This document shows, in pieces, positions 42,824 through 51,899 of a stretch of DNA of 64,000 bases. Origin of the DNA: Pantoea coffeiphila (GTDB lineage Bacteria > Pseudomonadota > Gammaproteobacteria > Enterobacterales > Enterobacteriaceae). The stretch's first letter is position 1. Every line of letters begins with the position of its first letter. Where the stretch lies: assembly GCF_016909495.1 (NCBI RefSeq), contig NZ_JAFBFW010000008.1:124001-188000 (forward strand), given 5' to 3'. The position numbers were made by a program, and so were the translations under genes. The notes under the pieces were generated by a model, which searched no databases, was not told the origin of the DNA, and saw only the letters and a list, made by a program, of their open reading frames with translations.

Positions 42824-45800
42824 TTACACCTTCTCCACGTTGACCAGGAACGCCTTAAATTCCGGCGTTTGCGTATTGGCATCGCCGACGAACGGCGTCA
42901 GGGTATTCGCCAGGAACCCCTTCTTCGCCACGCCGGTAAAGCCCCAGTGCAGCGGGATACCGATGGTGTCGACCGTTTTGCCGTCGACCATCAGCGGCCG
43001 CAGGCGTTTGGTCACCACAGCCACGGCTTTGATGTAGCCACGGTTAGAGCTGACCTTCACCCAGTCCCCTTTGGCAATGCCCAGCTTCTCCGCCAGCACT
43101 TCACCGATTTCGATAAACTGCTCCGGCTGCGCAATGGCGTTAAGCCGCGCATGCTTGGTCCAGTAGTGGAAATGCTCGGTGAGGCGGTACGTTGTTCCGA
43201 CGTACGGGAACTCCGCCGCCGTGCCCATCGCCTTCAGATCGTCGGTAAAGACGCGTGCCGCCGGGTTTGAAATCACCGAAGGATGCAGCGGGTTAGTGCC
43301 GATCGGCGTTTCAAACGGCTCGTAGTGTTCCGGGAACGGCCCCTCGGCCATTTTGTCGAGAGCAAACAGACGCCCCAGCCCTTCCGCCTGCATGATAAAC
43401 GGCCCGGCCTCGCTGCCCGGCGGAGCCGTGCCGTAGTCGGCAACGTCCTGCCCGCTCCATTTTGCGCCATCCCAGTGGAGCAGCTGGCGCTCAGGGTCCC
43501 ACGCTTTCCCCTGCGGGTCGGCAGAGGCACGGTTATAGAGGATGCGGCGGTTAAGCGGCCACGCCCAGCTCCAGTTCGGCGTATTGCCCAGACCGGACGG
43601 ATCGCTGTTATCGCGTCGTGCCATCTGGTTGCCTTCCGGCGTCCAGCTGCCGGCAAAGATCCAACAGCCGCTGGCCGTCGTGCCGTCGGCACGCAGCTGT
43701 GCAAAGCTGCTGAGCTGCTGGCCTTTTTTCACCAGTACGGTGCCTTTGTCGTCGACCAGATCGACCAGCGCGCGGCCGTTGCTCTCCTGCGCGACCTCTT
43801 CCGATGCCGGTGAATCCGGCGTCAGGTAATCCCAGGTCATGTTCAGCACCGCCTCCGGCAGTGCGCCGCCTTCGCTGGCGTAGAGCTTGCGCAGACGCGA
43901 GTAGATACCGGCCAGGATTTCACCATCGTTGTGCGCTTCACCCGGACCGTCCGCCGCCTTCCAGTGCCACTGCAGCCAGCGCGCCGAGTTGACGATCGAT
44001 CCGTCTTCTTCTGCAAAGCAGGTTGACGGCAGGCGGAACACTTCCGTCTGGATATCAGCCGGATGCACATCGTTAAACTCGCCGTGGGACTGCCAGAAGG
44101 TCGAGGTTTCGGTGTTTAGCGGATCGATAACCACCAGGAATTTCAACTTCGACAGCGACTCGCTGACTTTCTTTTTATGCGGGAACGAGGCCAGCGGGTT
44201 AAAGCCCTGGCACAGATAGCCGTTCACTTCGCCACGGTGCATCATGTCGAAGTAGCGCAGCACGTCGTAGCCTTTATCCCACTTCGGCAGCCAGTCAAAG
44301 CCCCAGTTGTTTTCCGCCTGCGCTTTATCGCCCCACCAGGACTTCATCAGGCTGATAAAGAACTTGGGATAGTTGCCCCAGTAGTTCACCTGGCCCGGCA
44401 GCAGCGCTTTTGGCGTGTTGGCATCCAGATAAGCGGGCAGCGTAGCCTGTTTGTCGGAAGGCAGGTTCATATAGCCAGTCAGGCTCTGCGACAGCAGGCC
44501 AAGGTCGGTTAATCCCTGAATATTGGAGTGGCCGCGCAGGGCGTTAATGCCGCCGCCCGCCATACCCATGTTGCCAAGCAGCAGCTGGATCATCGCCATA
44601 GTTCGGATGTTCTGCGCACCCACCGAGTGCTGCGTCCAGCCCAGGGCATAGAGGAAGGTCGCGGTACGATCGCGGGCGCTGGTCTCTGCCAGCATTTGGC
44701 AGACTTTCAGGAAATCCGCTTTCGGCGTGCCGCAGATGCGCTCCACGATTTCAGGCGTATAGCGGCTGACGTGCGTTTTCAGCAGGTTCCACACGCAGCG
44801 GGGGTGCTGTAGCGTAGGATCGCGCAGAGCATAGCCCTCGCCATCCAGCTGATAGTTCCAGCTGCTCTTATCGTAGCTGCGTGTTTCCGGGTCATAGCCG
44901 CTAAACAGGCCGTCTTCAAAGCTGAAGTCTTCCCGCACCAGCAGGCTGGCATTGGTGTAGGACGCGACGTATTCATGCTGGACGGTATCGTGTTCGATCA
45001 GGTAACGCAGAACGCCGGACAGGAAGGTAATATCGCTGCCGGAACGGATAGGCGTATAGAAATCAGCGACCGACGCGGTTCGTGTGAAGCGCGGATCGAT
45101 GACAATAAGTTTGGCGTTGTTATGGATTTTGGCTTCCATCGCCCAGCGGAATCCCACCGGATGCGCTTCAGCGGCGTTGCCACCCATGACAATAATCAGA
45201 TTCGCATTGCGGATGTCGACCCAGTGATTGGTCATCGCACCGCGACCGAACGTAGGAGCAAGACTTGCTACCGTAGGTCCGTGTCAGACGCGCGCCTGGT
45301 TATCGACGGCAAGCATGCCGAGCGAGCGGGTGATTTTTTGCGTCAGATAGCCGGTTTCATTGCTGGAGGCGGAAGCGCACAGCATGCCGGTACTCAGCCA
45401 GCGGTTAACCGTGACGCCGTCTTCATTGCGGGCAATAAAGTTGGCATCGCGATCGTCCTTCATCAGGCGGGCAATGCGATCGTAAGCTTCATCCCAGCTG
45501 ATGCGCTGCCAGCTGTCGGAGCCGGGTGCGCGATATTCGGGATATTTCAGGCGGCTGTCGCTGTGAATGTAATCCAGCAGGCCAGCCCCTTTCGGGCAAA
45601 GGGCACCGCGGTTAACCGGATGGTCCGCGTCGCCTTCAATGTGAAATATTGACTGTTTGGCATTTTTTGCGCCATCGCCCATGCTGTAAATCAGCAGGCC
45701 GCAGCCAACGGAACAGTAGGTGCAGGTGTTGCGGGTTTCACGAGCGCGTAACAGTTTGTACTGGCGGCTCTCCGCCAGCGCGGCAGTCGGGACAAATCCC

Positions 45801-45871
45801 AGAGCGGCAGCCGTGGTGCCTGCCATCCCTCCCGCGCAGATTTTAAAAAAACGTCTTCTGCTGACATTCAT
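42824..45871 (-). CDS. fdoG: Formate dehydrogenase-O major subunit FdoG, selenoprotein
   Basis: A 1015-residue molybdopterin selenoenzyme oxidising formate on the periplasmic side. Automatic calling splits it at the in-frame TGA at 45284-45286, but the two halves form one reading frame: NQARV-Sec-HGPTVASLAPTFGRGAMTNHW, as in E. coli. The N-terminus has a Tat signal (SRRRFFKICAGG), then a [4Fe-4S] site beginning CTYCSVGCGL. The C-terminal half contains the bis-MGD-binding regions and ends FKAFLVNVEKV. The start has AGGAAG. It is first in the fdoGHI-fdhE gene string. Confidence 0.97.
45243..45286 (-). promoter_or_regulatory. SECIS element of fdoG with its UGA codon
   Basis: Starting at the UGA, the mRNA contains the hairpin GG-U-AGCAA-GUC-UUGCUCC: a 7-bp stem with one bulged U and a small GUC loop about 15 nt after the stop codon. 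The bulged U and loop are the features bound by SelB, so the UGA is read as selenocysteine. Confidence 0.93.
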
Positions 45872-46009
45872 CGCATTCTTCCTGTATCGATGTTGCTCAA
45901 TTTTTTTTGCGGCGCTTCCTTCAGAGGTTCACAATTGCCTCAGTTTAAACGCATGCGGTCGCAATGTTACCACATTAACCGTGTGGTTGTTGGTTAAGGA
46001 TAAAACAGA

Positions 46010-46840
46010 TTGAGCGAAAAACAGCACAATATCGACACAAAATCGGCAGAGGTTATCGGGGCCGGTTTAGCTGAGGTGTGGCCACGAGACAGCCTGCAGC
46101 ATTCCCGTTCGGACTGGCTGGCGGAAGAGGTTCCGGTGGCGCTGGTGTATAACGGCATCTCCCACGTCGTGATGATGGCCACGCCGAAAGATCTGGAAGC
46201 ATTCGCCATAGGTTTCTCGTTATCAGAAGGGATTATCAGCAGCCCGACGGAGATTTATGGCATCGATATTCAGCCCGCCTGCGAAGGGATTGAAGTGCAC
46301 GTTGAGCTGTCCAGCCGCCGCTTTATGGGGCTGAAAGAACGCCGCCGGGCGATGGCCGGGCGGACCGGATGCGGCGTCTGCGGCGTGGAGCAGCTGGAAG
46401 AGATCGGCAAGCCCATCGACGCTCTGCCGTTCAGCCAGACCTTTAACCTCGACCATCTTGATACTGCCCTGCGCCAGTTGGGTGACTTCCAGCCGGTAGG
46501 CCAGCTGACCGGCTGCACCCATGCTGCCGCCTGGATACAGCCTGACGGTAATTTAACCGCCGGTTGTGAAGACGTTGGCCGCCACGTGGCGCTGGATAAA
46601 CTGCTTGGCCTGCGCAGCCGGGCGGACTGGGGTGCGGGCGCAGTGCTGGTGTCCAGCCGCGCCAGCTATGAGATGGTGCAGAAGGCCGCAATGTGCGGCG
46701 TGGAGATCCTGTTTGCCGTCTCCGCCGCCACCCGACTGGCGGTTGAGGTGGCACAGCGCAGCAACCTGACGCTGGTCGGCTTCAGCAAGCCCGGCCGCGC
46801 GATGGTATATACCCATCCACAGCGGCTGATCGGCAGCTGA
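46010..46840 (+). CDS. fdhD: Formate dehydrogenase sulfurtransferase FdhD
   Basis: A 276-residue protein that transfers sulfur from IscS to the molybdenum cofactor of formate dehydrogenase. Family segments are [23 protein letters not shown], the catalytic [38 protein letters not shown] and [16 protein letters not shown]. The start is a TTG at 46010 with AAGGA nine bases upstream. It is divergent from fdoG, as in E. coli. Confidence 0.96.
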   Translation: MSEKQHNIDTKSAEVIGAGLAEVWPRDSLQHSRSDWLAEEVPVALVYNGISHVVMMATPKDLEAFAIGFSLSEGIISSPTEIYGIDIQPACEGIEVHVELSSRRFMGLKERRRAMAGRTGCGVCGVEQLEEIGKPIDALPFSQTFNLDHLDTALRQLGDFQPVGQLTGCTHAAAWIQPDGNLTAGCEDVGRHVALDKLLGLRSRADWGAGAVLVSSRASYEMVQKAAMCGVEILFAVSAATRLAVEVAQRSNLTLVGFSKPGRAMVYTHPQRLIGS

Positions 46841-46841
46841 T

Positions 46842-47618
46842 TTACACCAGTAAAACCTGCGGAAGTTTCTGCTGTAGGGCCGCCAGTGCAGGCAGCGTGG
46901 CGGCACCCTGATCGCTGATTAGCGTACCGATCTGCTGGACGCTGGCGTAGTTTATGCGGCTGCTGATGCCGATTTTTGTGTGGTCGGCCAGCAGGATCAG
47001 CCCGCCGGACTGTTCTGTCATCGCTCTGGCGATGGCCGCCTCATGCGGATGGAAGCTGCTGGCCCCCTGCCTGGCGTCCACGCCCACCGGCGACAGCAGC
47101 GCCAGATCGGCACGATAACGATAAATTTCACTGACCGTCAGCTCACCGCGCGTCTCCTGCGCCCCCGCCCGCATGCTGCCGCCCAGCAGGATCACCTCGT
47201 TGTTCAGCGTCTCGTGTTCTTCCGCTGCACTGAGCTTTAGCGCGGCATTCAGGCTGTTGGTGATAATCGTCAGGCCGGACATCGAACGCAGTTCTTCGGC
47301 CAGCATGGTGGTGGTGCTGCCCGCATCAATAAACAGGGTCTGCCCGGGCTGTAAAAGCTGCACTGCCGCTCGGGCAATCGCGCGCTTTTCTTTTGCCATG
47401 GAGGCACTGCGCACGGTCAGCGGCGGTTCCGGTGCGGCGTCCAGGGCGACCAGGCCGCCGTGTACCCGGCGCGCCATGCCCTGCGCTTCCAGCTCAATAA
47501 TGTCACGACGGGCCGTTTCCCGGGAGATACCCAGCTCTTTAATGATTCGCTCGGTACTCACCTGATTCAGCGTACTGAGCAGCGCGCGGATGCGATGTAA
47601 GCGTGTTTCCTGCAGCAT
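46842..47618 (-). CDS. DeoR-family transcriptional regulator
   Basis: A 258-residue regulator with the DeoR helix-turn-helix (RIRALLSTLNQVSTERIIKELGISRETARRDIIELEAQGMARRVHGG) and the sugar-phosphate-sensing domain (LFIDAGSTTTMLAEEL, ILLGGSMRAGAQETRG). The ATG at 47618 is used in preference to 47651. It is divergent from the class-III aminotransferase gene, with 18-bp tandem repeats between them that are a likely binding site. The stop codons of this gene and fdhD are one base apart. Confidence 0.9.
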   Translation of the reverse strand: MLQETRLHRIRALLSTLNQVSTERIIKELGISRETARRDIIELEAQGMARRVHGGLVALDAAPEPPLTVRSASMAKEKRAIARAAVQLLQPGQTLFIDAGSTTTMLAEELRSMSGLTIITNSLNAALKLSAAEEHETLNNEVILLGGSMRAGAQETRGELTVSEIYRYRADLALLSPVGVDARQGASSFHPHEAAIARAMTEQSGGLILLADHTKIGISSRINYASVQQIGTLISDQGAATLPALAALQQKLPQVLLV

Positions 47619-47679
47619 AATTCTGATTTCCTGACGATAACTCACCGTCATAGCCTAACTGACAATGCGGTACTCTGCA

Positions 47680-47715
47680 TGTGTATTTTATTGCGTTTGT
47701 GTATTTTGTTGCATT
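47680..47715. promoter_or_regulatory. Tandem 18-bp repeats, candidate DeoR operator
   Basis: Two direct copies of TGTGTATTTT(A/G)TTGC(G/A)TT, followed by the start of a third (TGTCG), lie between the DeoR gene and the aminotransferase. TTTTATTGCG/TTTTGTTGCA resemble the TTTCGTTT-like half sites used by DeoR-family proteins such as GlpR. Confidence 0.6.
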
Positions 47716-47800
47716 TGTCGAAAAAGTTGCCATGATAATCCCCAGACATCACTGAATGCCTGCCGCCGGGCAAACCTCATTTTTGTAACGGGAGCAATCA

Positions 47801-49141
47801 ATGGCTACACGTTCAACCATCATGGATACCAATAGTTTTCGAGCCGAGCACGCTGACGGGCTGGATGCCGACGTGCGTAAACTGACCGATAAGCGCAGCA
47901 AAGTGCTGGGCGAATCCTACCGCCTGTTCTACCGCAAGCCGGTGCATCTGGTGAAAGGTAAGGGACAGTATCTGTGGGATGCGGCGGGAAACAAATATCT
48001 CGACGTTTACAATAACGTTGCCAGCATTGGCCACTGCCATCCGGCGGTGATTGATGCGGTGTATCAGCAGATGCAGCAGCTGAATACCCACACCCGATAT
48101 CTGCACGAATCGATCCTTGATTACTCCGACCAGCTGCTCGCCACCGCACCGGCCGCCGTCGACCGCGCCATGTATATGTGTACCGGTTCGGAGGCCAACG
48201 ATCTGGCAATCCGTATTGCGCGTTCATACAGCGGCGGTACTGGCATTATCGTCAGTCAGGAAGCCTATCACGGTACCAGCGATCTGACTTCCGGCGCTTC
48301 TCCGGCGCTGGGTAGCGGGCAGCCGCTGGCAGCAACCACCCGTCTGGTGCCGCCGCCGGATCATTATCGCGTTAATAGCCCCGATCTCGGGGCCTGGTTC
48401 GCCGCTGAAATTCAGAAGCAGATCGACGATATGGCCGCGCACGGCATCAAGTTCGCCGGCTTCCTTGCCGATTCCATCTTCTCCTCCGACGGCGTGCTGC
48501 CGGGGCCAAGAGGCTTCCTGAAGCAGGCCGTTGACGTGGTGCATAAGAACGGCGGTATCTTTATTGCCGATGAGGTCCAGCCGGGCTTCGCTCGTACCGG
48601 TGATACCTTCTGGGGCTTCGCCCGCCACGACGTCGTGCCGGATGTGATCACCACCGGTAAGCCGATGGGCAACGGGATTCCGGTTTCCGGCCTGCTGGCC
48701 AAAAGTGATGTGCTGGCCGCGTTCAGTGACGATATTCCTTACTTCAATACCTTTGGCGGCAACCCGGTGGCGATGGCCGCAGCGCAGGCGGTGCTGAAGG
48801 TGATTGAAGAAGAAAAGCTACAGGAACACAGCCGCGTGGTGGGTGCGAAACTGTTGGCGGAACTGTTAACGCTGAAAGATAAGTATGAGTGCGTGGGCGA
48901 CGTGCGCGGTGCCGGGTTGTTTATCGGTTTTGAACTGGTGACGGATAAAGTCAGCAAAACCCCGAACAAGCCGCTGGCGCTGGACGTTACCGAAATGCTG
49001 CGCGACAACCATGTTCTGACTTCAGTAGCCGGGCCTTACGGCAATGTGCTGAAGCTGCGCCCACCGTTGGCATTCCAGGAAAGCGACATCGACTGGCTGG
49101 TCGGTGCGCTGGACAAGTCGCTGGCGGCGCTCACCCGCTAG
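47801..49141 (+). CDS. Class-III PLP-dependent aminotransferase (AGXT2/phospholyase-like)
   Basis: A 446-residue fold-type-I PLP enzyme. Visible are YLDVYNNVASIGHCHPAVI, MYMCTGSEANDLAIRIAR, the cofactor Asp in FIADEVQPGFARTG, the PLP-lysine in VITTGKPMGNGIPVSGL, and FNTFGGNPVAMAAA. This subgroup includes AGXT2-type transaminases and the ethanolamine-phosphate/hydroxylysine phospholyases, so amino-group transfer or beta-elimination are both possible. The start has GGGAG. The divergent DeoR protein probably regulates it. Confidence 0.88.
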   Translation: MATRSTIMDTNSFRAEHADGLDADVRKLTDKRSKVLGESYRLFYRKPVHLVKGKGQYLWDAAGNKYLDVYNNVASIGHCHPAVIDAVYQQMQQLNTHTRYLHESILDYSDQLLATAPAAVDRAMYMCTGSEANDLAIRIARSYSGGTGIIVSQEAYHGTSDLTSGASPALGSGQPLAATTRLVPPPDHYRVNSPDLGAWFAAEIQKQIDDMAAHGIKFAGFLADSIFSSDGVLPGPRGFLKQAVDVVHKNGGIFIADEVQPGFARTGDTFWGFARHDVVPDVITTGKPMGNGIPVSGLLAKSDVLAAFSDDIPYFNTFGGNPVAMAAAQAVLKVIEEEKLQEHSRVVGAKLLAELLTLKDKYECVGDVRGAGLFIGFELVTDKVSKTPNKPLALDVTEMLRDNHVLTSVAGPYGNVLKLRPPLAFQESDIDWLVGALDKSLAALTR

Positions 49142-49309
49142 TTTGCCGCTCTGCTGGCCGGGTTAAACCGGCCAGATCCCCCGCCTGCCGGGTTAAATTT
49201 TCCTTAGATCATTTCATTGTAACCCTGCGGCGAAATGCTATAACCCGTGCATCTCAGCTGCTGTGAACGATACCCTTACTTTGTTCGGGGCATTGATAAC
49301 CCTTTTCCC

Positions 49310-49334
49310 GATCATTTATTTAACTATAATGATC
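49310..49334. promoter_or_regulatory. Inverted repeat upstream of sodA
   Basis: GATCATT-11 nt-AATGATC, about 57-81 bp before the sodA start. The AT-rich symmetry resembles iron-box type sites; sodA is Fur-repressed in E. coli. The match to the 19-bp Fur consensus is imperfect. Confidence 0.4.
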
Positions 49335-49390
49335 CGACTGCTTACCCGGTGCCGTACTGGTGCCCCCTGATATTAATGGAGATGATGAAC

Positions 49391-50008
49391 ATGAGTTATT
49401 CACTACCATCCCTGCCTTACGCATACGATGCGCTGGAACCCCATTTCGACAAGCAGACGATGGAAATCCATCACACCAAACACCACCAGGCTTACGTTAA
49501 CAACGCTAACGCAGCGCTGGAAGGCACTGAATTCGCTAACCTGCCTGTTGATGAACTGATCGCTAAACTGGACCAGCTGCCAGCGGATAAGAAAGGCCCA
49601 CTGCGTAACAACGCCGGTGGCCACTCTAACCACAGCTTCTTCTGGAAAGGTCTGAAAACCGGCACCACGCTGGGCGGCGATCTGAAAGCGGCTATCGAAA
49701 AAGATTTCGGTAGCGTTGACGCATTCAAAGCTGAATTCGAAAAAGCAGCAACCACTCGTTTCGGTTCAGGCTGGGCGTGGCTGGTTAAGAAGGGCGACAA
49801 GCTGGCGGTAGTTTCTACTGCTAACCAGGACAGCCCGCTGATGGGTGAAGCGATCTCCGGTGCATCCGGTACGCCAATCATCGGTCTGGACGTGTGGGAA
49901 CACGCTTACTACCTGAAATATCAGAACAAACGCCCTGACTACATCAAAGCATTCTGGGATGTGGTTAACTGGGATCAGGCTGCTGCCCTGTTCGCTGCTG
50001 CGAAGTAA
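49391..50008 (+). CDS. sodA: Manganese superoxide dismutase SodA
   Basis: A 205-residue cytoplasmic Mn-SOD that disproportionates superoxide. The sequence follows E. coli SodA closely: [30 protein letters not shown] with two metal-ligand histidine regions, [13 protein letters not shown], and [19 protein letters not shown] with the remaining Asp and His ligands. The open frame runs back to 49247, but the ATG at 49391 (GGAG upstream) is the family start. A terminator follows. Confidence 0.98.
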   Translation: MSYSLPSLPYAYDALEPHFDKQTMEIHHTKHHQAYVNNANAALEGTEFANLPVDELIAKLDQLPADKKGPLRNNAGGHSNHSFFWKGLKTGTTLGGDLKAAIEKDFGSVDAFKAEFEKAATTRFGSGWAWLVKKGDKLAVVSTANQDSPLMGEAISGASGTPIIGLDVWEHAYYLKYQNKRPDYIKAFWDVVNWDQAAALFAAAK

Positions 50009-50030
50009 TTTGCCGCAGGCGTGATAAAAG

Positions 50031-50060
50031 CCGGTGACGCGATGCGTTGCCGGTTTTTTT
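50031..50060 (+). terminator. sodA terminator
   Basis: CCGGTGACGC-3 nt-GCGTTGCCGG stem (with G-U pairs) followed by seven T residues, 22 bp after the sodA stop. Confidence 0.85.
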
Positions 50061-50080
50061 ATGCCAATACTGAGCCTGAC

Positions 50081-50156
50081 GCTTCCTGCTTCCTGCTTCC
50101 TGCTTCCTGCTTCCTGCTTCCTGCTTCCTGCTTCCTGCTTCCTGCTTCCTGCTTCC
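50081..50156. repeat. Heptanucleotide tandem repeat (GCTTCCT)10.9
   Basis: Ten uninterrupted copies of GCTTCCT plus six further bases of the unit. It lies between the sodA terminator and the ABC transporter genes and is a probable variable-number locus. All reverse frames are open through it and would give a seven-residue repeat (GSRKQEA), but there is no sign of a gene. Confidence 0.95.
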
Positions 50157-50393
50157 CACACGTATCCTTTCATTCAAACGAATGCAAACATTTATAAATG
50201 CTGACTAATTGTATTTATTTGATTTTACATGCTGAGAATCATCTATCGACCAGCGCTTAATTCCGTTATATATGGACATCTGGATGGCTAATAAGATTTT
50301 GTGTTAGCTTATGCTCTTTCGTTTGTTGCCTGCCGTGATAATTCATTAAAAAATGCAGCGCACCCTTATTGATTAGCCAGAGAATACACGCCT
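50157..50393. other. AT-rich gap upstream of the ABC transporter
   Basis: About 240 bp with no coding potential seen, between the heptamer repeat and the ABC ATPase gene. It presumably holds the transporter promoter; no convincing operator was identified by eye. Confidence 0.4.
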
Positions 50394-51899
50394 GTGACCG
50401 CGCAAAATCGCCTTGAAATGCGCCATATCTCCATCGCTTTTGGCGGTTTTATGGCACTCAAATCGGTGGACCTCACCCTCGAGGGACACTCTGTTCACGC
50501 ACTGACCGGCGCTAACGGAGCCGGTAAATCAACACTGATGGCCGTTCTCTCAGGTGCATACGATCATTTTACCGGTGAAATTCTGCTCGACGGCCAACCG
50601 GTGACTATTCGATCCCCGCGTGATGCCAAACAGCTGGGCATTCATCTGGTCCAGCAGGAAGTGGATGTGGCGCTGGTTCCCGGCTTAAGCGTGGCGGAAA
50701 ACATCATGCTGGACCGGCTGGCCGAAGGCGGCCAGCTGTATCGCTGGGGTGCCATGCGCCGCCAGGCCCGTGCGCTGCTGGAACAGCTGGATGTGCAGAT
50801 AGATGTCCGCCGTAAGGTTGAGCACTGCACGCTGGCGGAAAAACAGCAGATTTTACTGGCCCGTGCGCTATCGCATCACTGCCGCTTCCTTATTCTGGAC
50901 GAACCAACGGCACCGCTCGACCAGCATGAAAGCGAGCGCCTGTTTGCAGTGGTTCGTCGGCTACAGGACAGCGGGATTGGCGTGGTGTTTATCTCGCACC
51001 GCATTCACGAACTGAAGGCTATCTGCGATCGCCTGACGGTGCTGCGCGATGGTGAGCTGATTGAAAGCGGACCGATGCAGGATCTGAGCGGTGAGCAGAT
51101 TGTGGAAAAAATGCTGGGCCACCAGTTGGACGACATCTATCCACCGCGCCGTCCGCCGTTCAGCGAGGAGATCCTGCTGCATATCGACGGCCTGCACGAT
51201 GAACAGCTGCTGAAGGATATTACGCTGACGCTTCGGAAAGGTGAGATCCTGGGCATTGCCGGGCTGGCGGGCGCTGGGAAAACAGAGCTATGCAAGGCGC
51301 TGTTTGGTGCCAGCGCAAGCCGGGTTACGCGGGGAGAGCTGCACGGTAAACCGTGGAAGCCTTCTTCTCCCCATGCTGCCGTTGAAAAGGGCATGGCGCT
51401 CATCCCCGAGGAGCGGCGCAAAGAGGGTATTTTTATCGATGAATCGGTGGTGATGAATCTTAGCGTCAGCGCCGACAATAGTTTTTCTCGCTGGAGCCTG
51501 TTTGGCCACCGCCAGGCGTGGCGCTGGGCGGAAGAGGTCATTAGCAAACTGGGGATTCGTACCACCGGCCCACGACAAACGCTGCGCCGCCTGTCCGGCG
51601 GTAACCAGCAGAAAGTGGCGATTGGTAAATGGCTGCGAAACGATGCCGACGTGCTGATTTTCGACGAGCCGACAAAGGGCGTTGATATCAAAGCAAAAAC
51701 AGACCTGTTTGAACTGATCGACGGACTGGCTCGCCAGGGAAAAGGGGTGATTTATGCCTCCGGCGAATTTGCCGAGCTGGTCGGGCTTTGCGACCGCATC
51801 TGCGTACTGTGGGACGGGCGCATTGTGGCCGAAATGGCCGCCAACGAGACTGACGAAGAAACACTTTTACTTTATTCGACCGGAGGAACACCTGCGTGA
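50394..51899 (+). CDS. Sugar ABC transporter, duplicated ATPase (RbsA/MglA type)
   Basis: A 501-residue protein with two ABC domains. Domain 1 has Walker A GANGAGKST, a degenerate signature (LAEKQQILLARAL) and Walker B FLILDEPTAPLD. Domain 2 has GLAGAGKTE, signature LSGGNQQKVAIGKWL and LIFDEPTKGVD, with IPEERRKEGIF between. This is the carbohydrate-uptake type 2 layout. The start is a GTG at 50394; the ATG eight codons later is possible because the ribosome-binding site is weak. It overlaps the permease start (GTGA). No substrate-binding protein is encoded nearby. Confidence 0.92.
   Translation: MTAQNRLEMRHISIAFGGFMALKSVDLTLEGHSVHALTGANGAGKSTLMAVLSGAYDHFTGEILLDGQPVTIRSPRDAKQLGIHLVQQEVDVALVPGLSVAENIMLDRLAEGGQLYRWGAMRRQARALLEQLDVQIDVRRKVEHCTLAEKQQILLARALSHHCRFLILDEPTAPLDQHESERLFAVVRRLQDSGIGVVFISHRIHELKAICDRLTVLRDGELIESGPMQDLSGEQIVEKMLGHQLDDIYPPRRPPFSEEILLHIDGLHDEQLLKDITLTLRKGEILGIAGLAGAGKTELCKALFGASASRVTRGELHGKPWKPSSPHAAVEKGMALIPEERRKEGIFIDESVVMNLSVSADNSFSRWSLFGHRQAWRWAEEVISKLGIRTTGPRQTLRRLSGGNQQKVAIGKWLRNDADVLIFDEPTKGVDIKAKTDLFELIDGLARQGKGVIYASGEFAELVGLCDRICVLWDGRIVAEMAANETDEETLLLYSTGGTPA

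Noticed and set aside
45284-45286. fdoG as a pseudogene with a premature stop
   Set aside because: The UGA sits at the known selenocysteine position with a SECIS hairpin after it, and selA/selB are present.
50081-50156. Possible CRISPR-like array
   Set aside because: The unit is only 7 bp with no spacers, and no cas genes are present.
49766-50177. Minus-strand frames with repeating SRKQEAG
   Set aside because: Produced by the heptanucleotide repeat and antisense sodA; no ribosome-binding site and no plausible fold.
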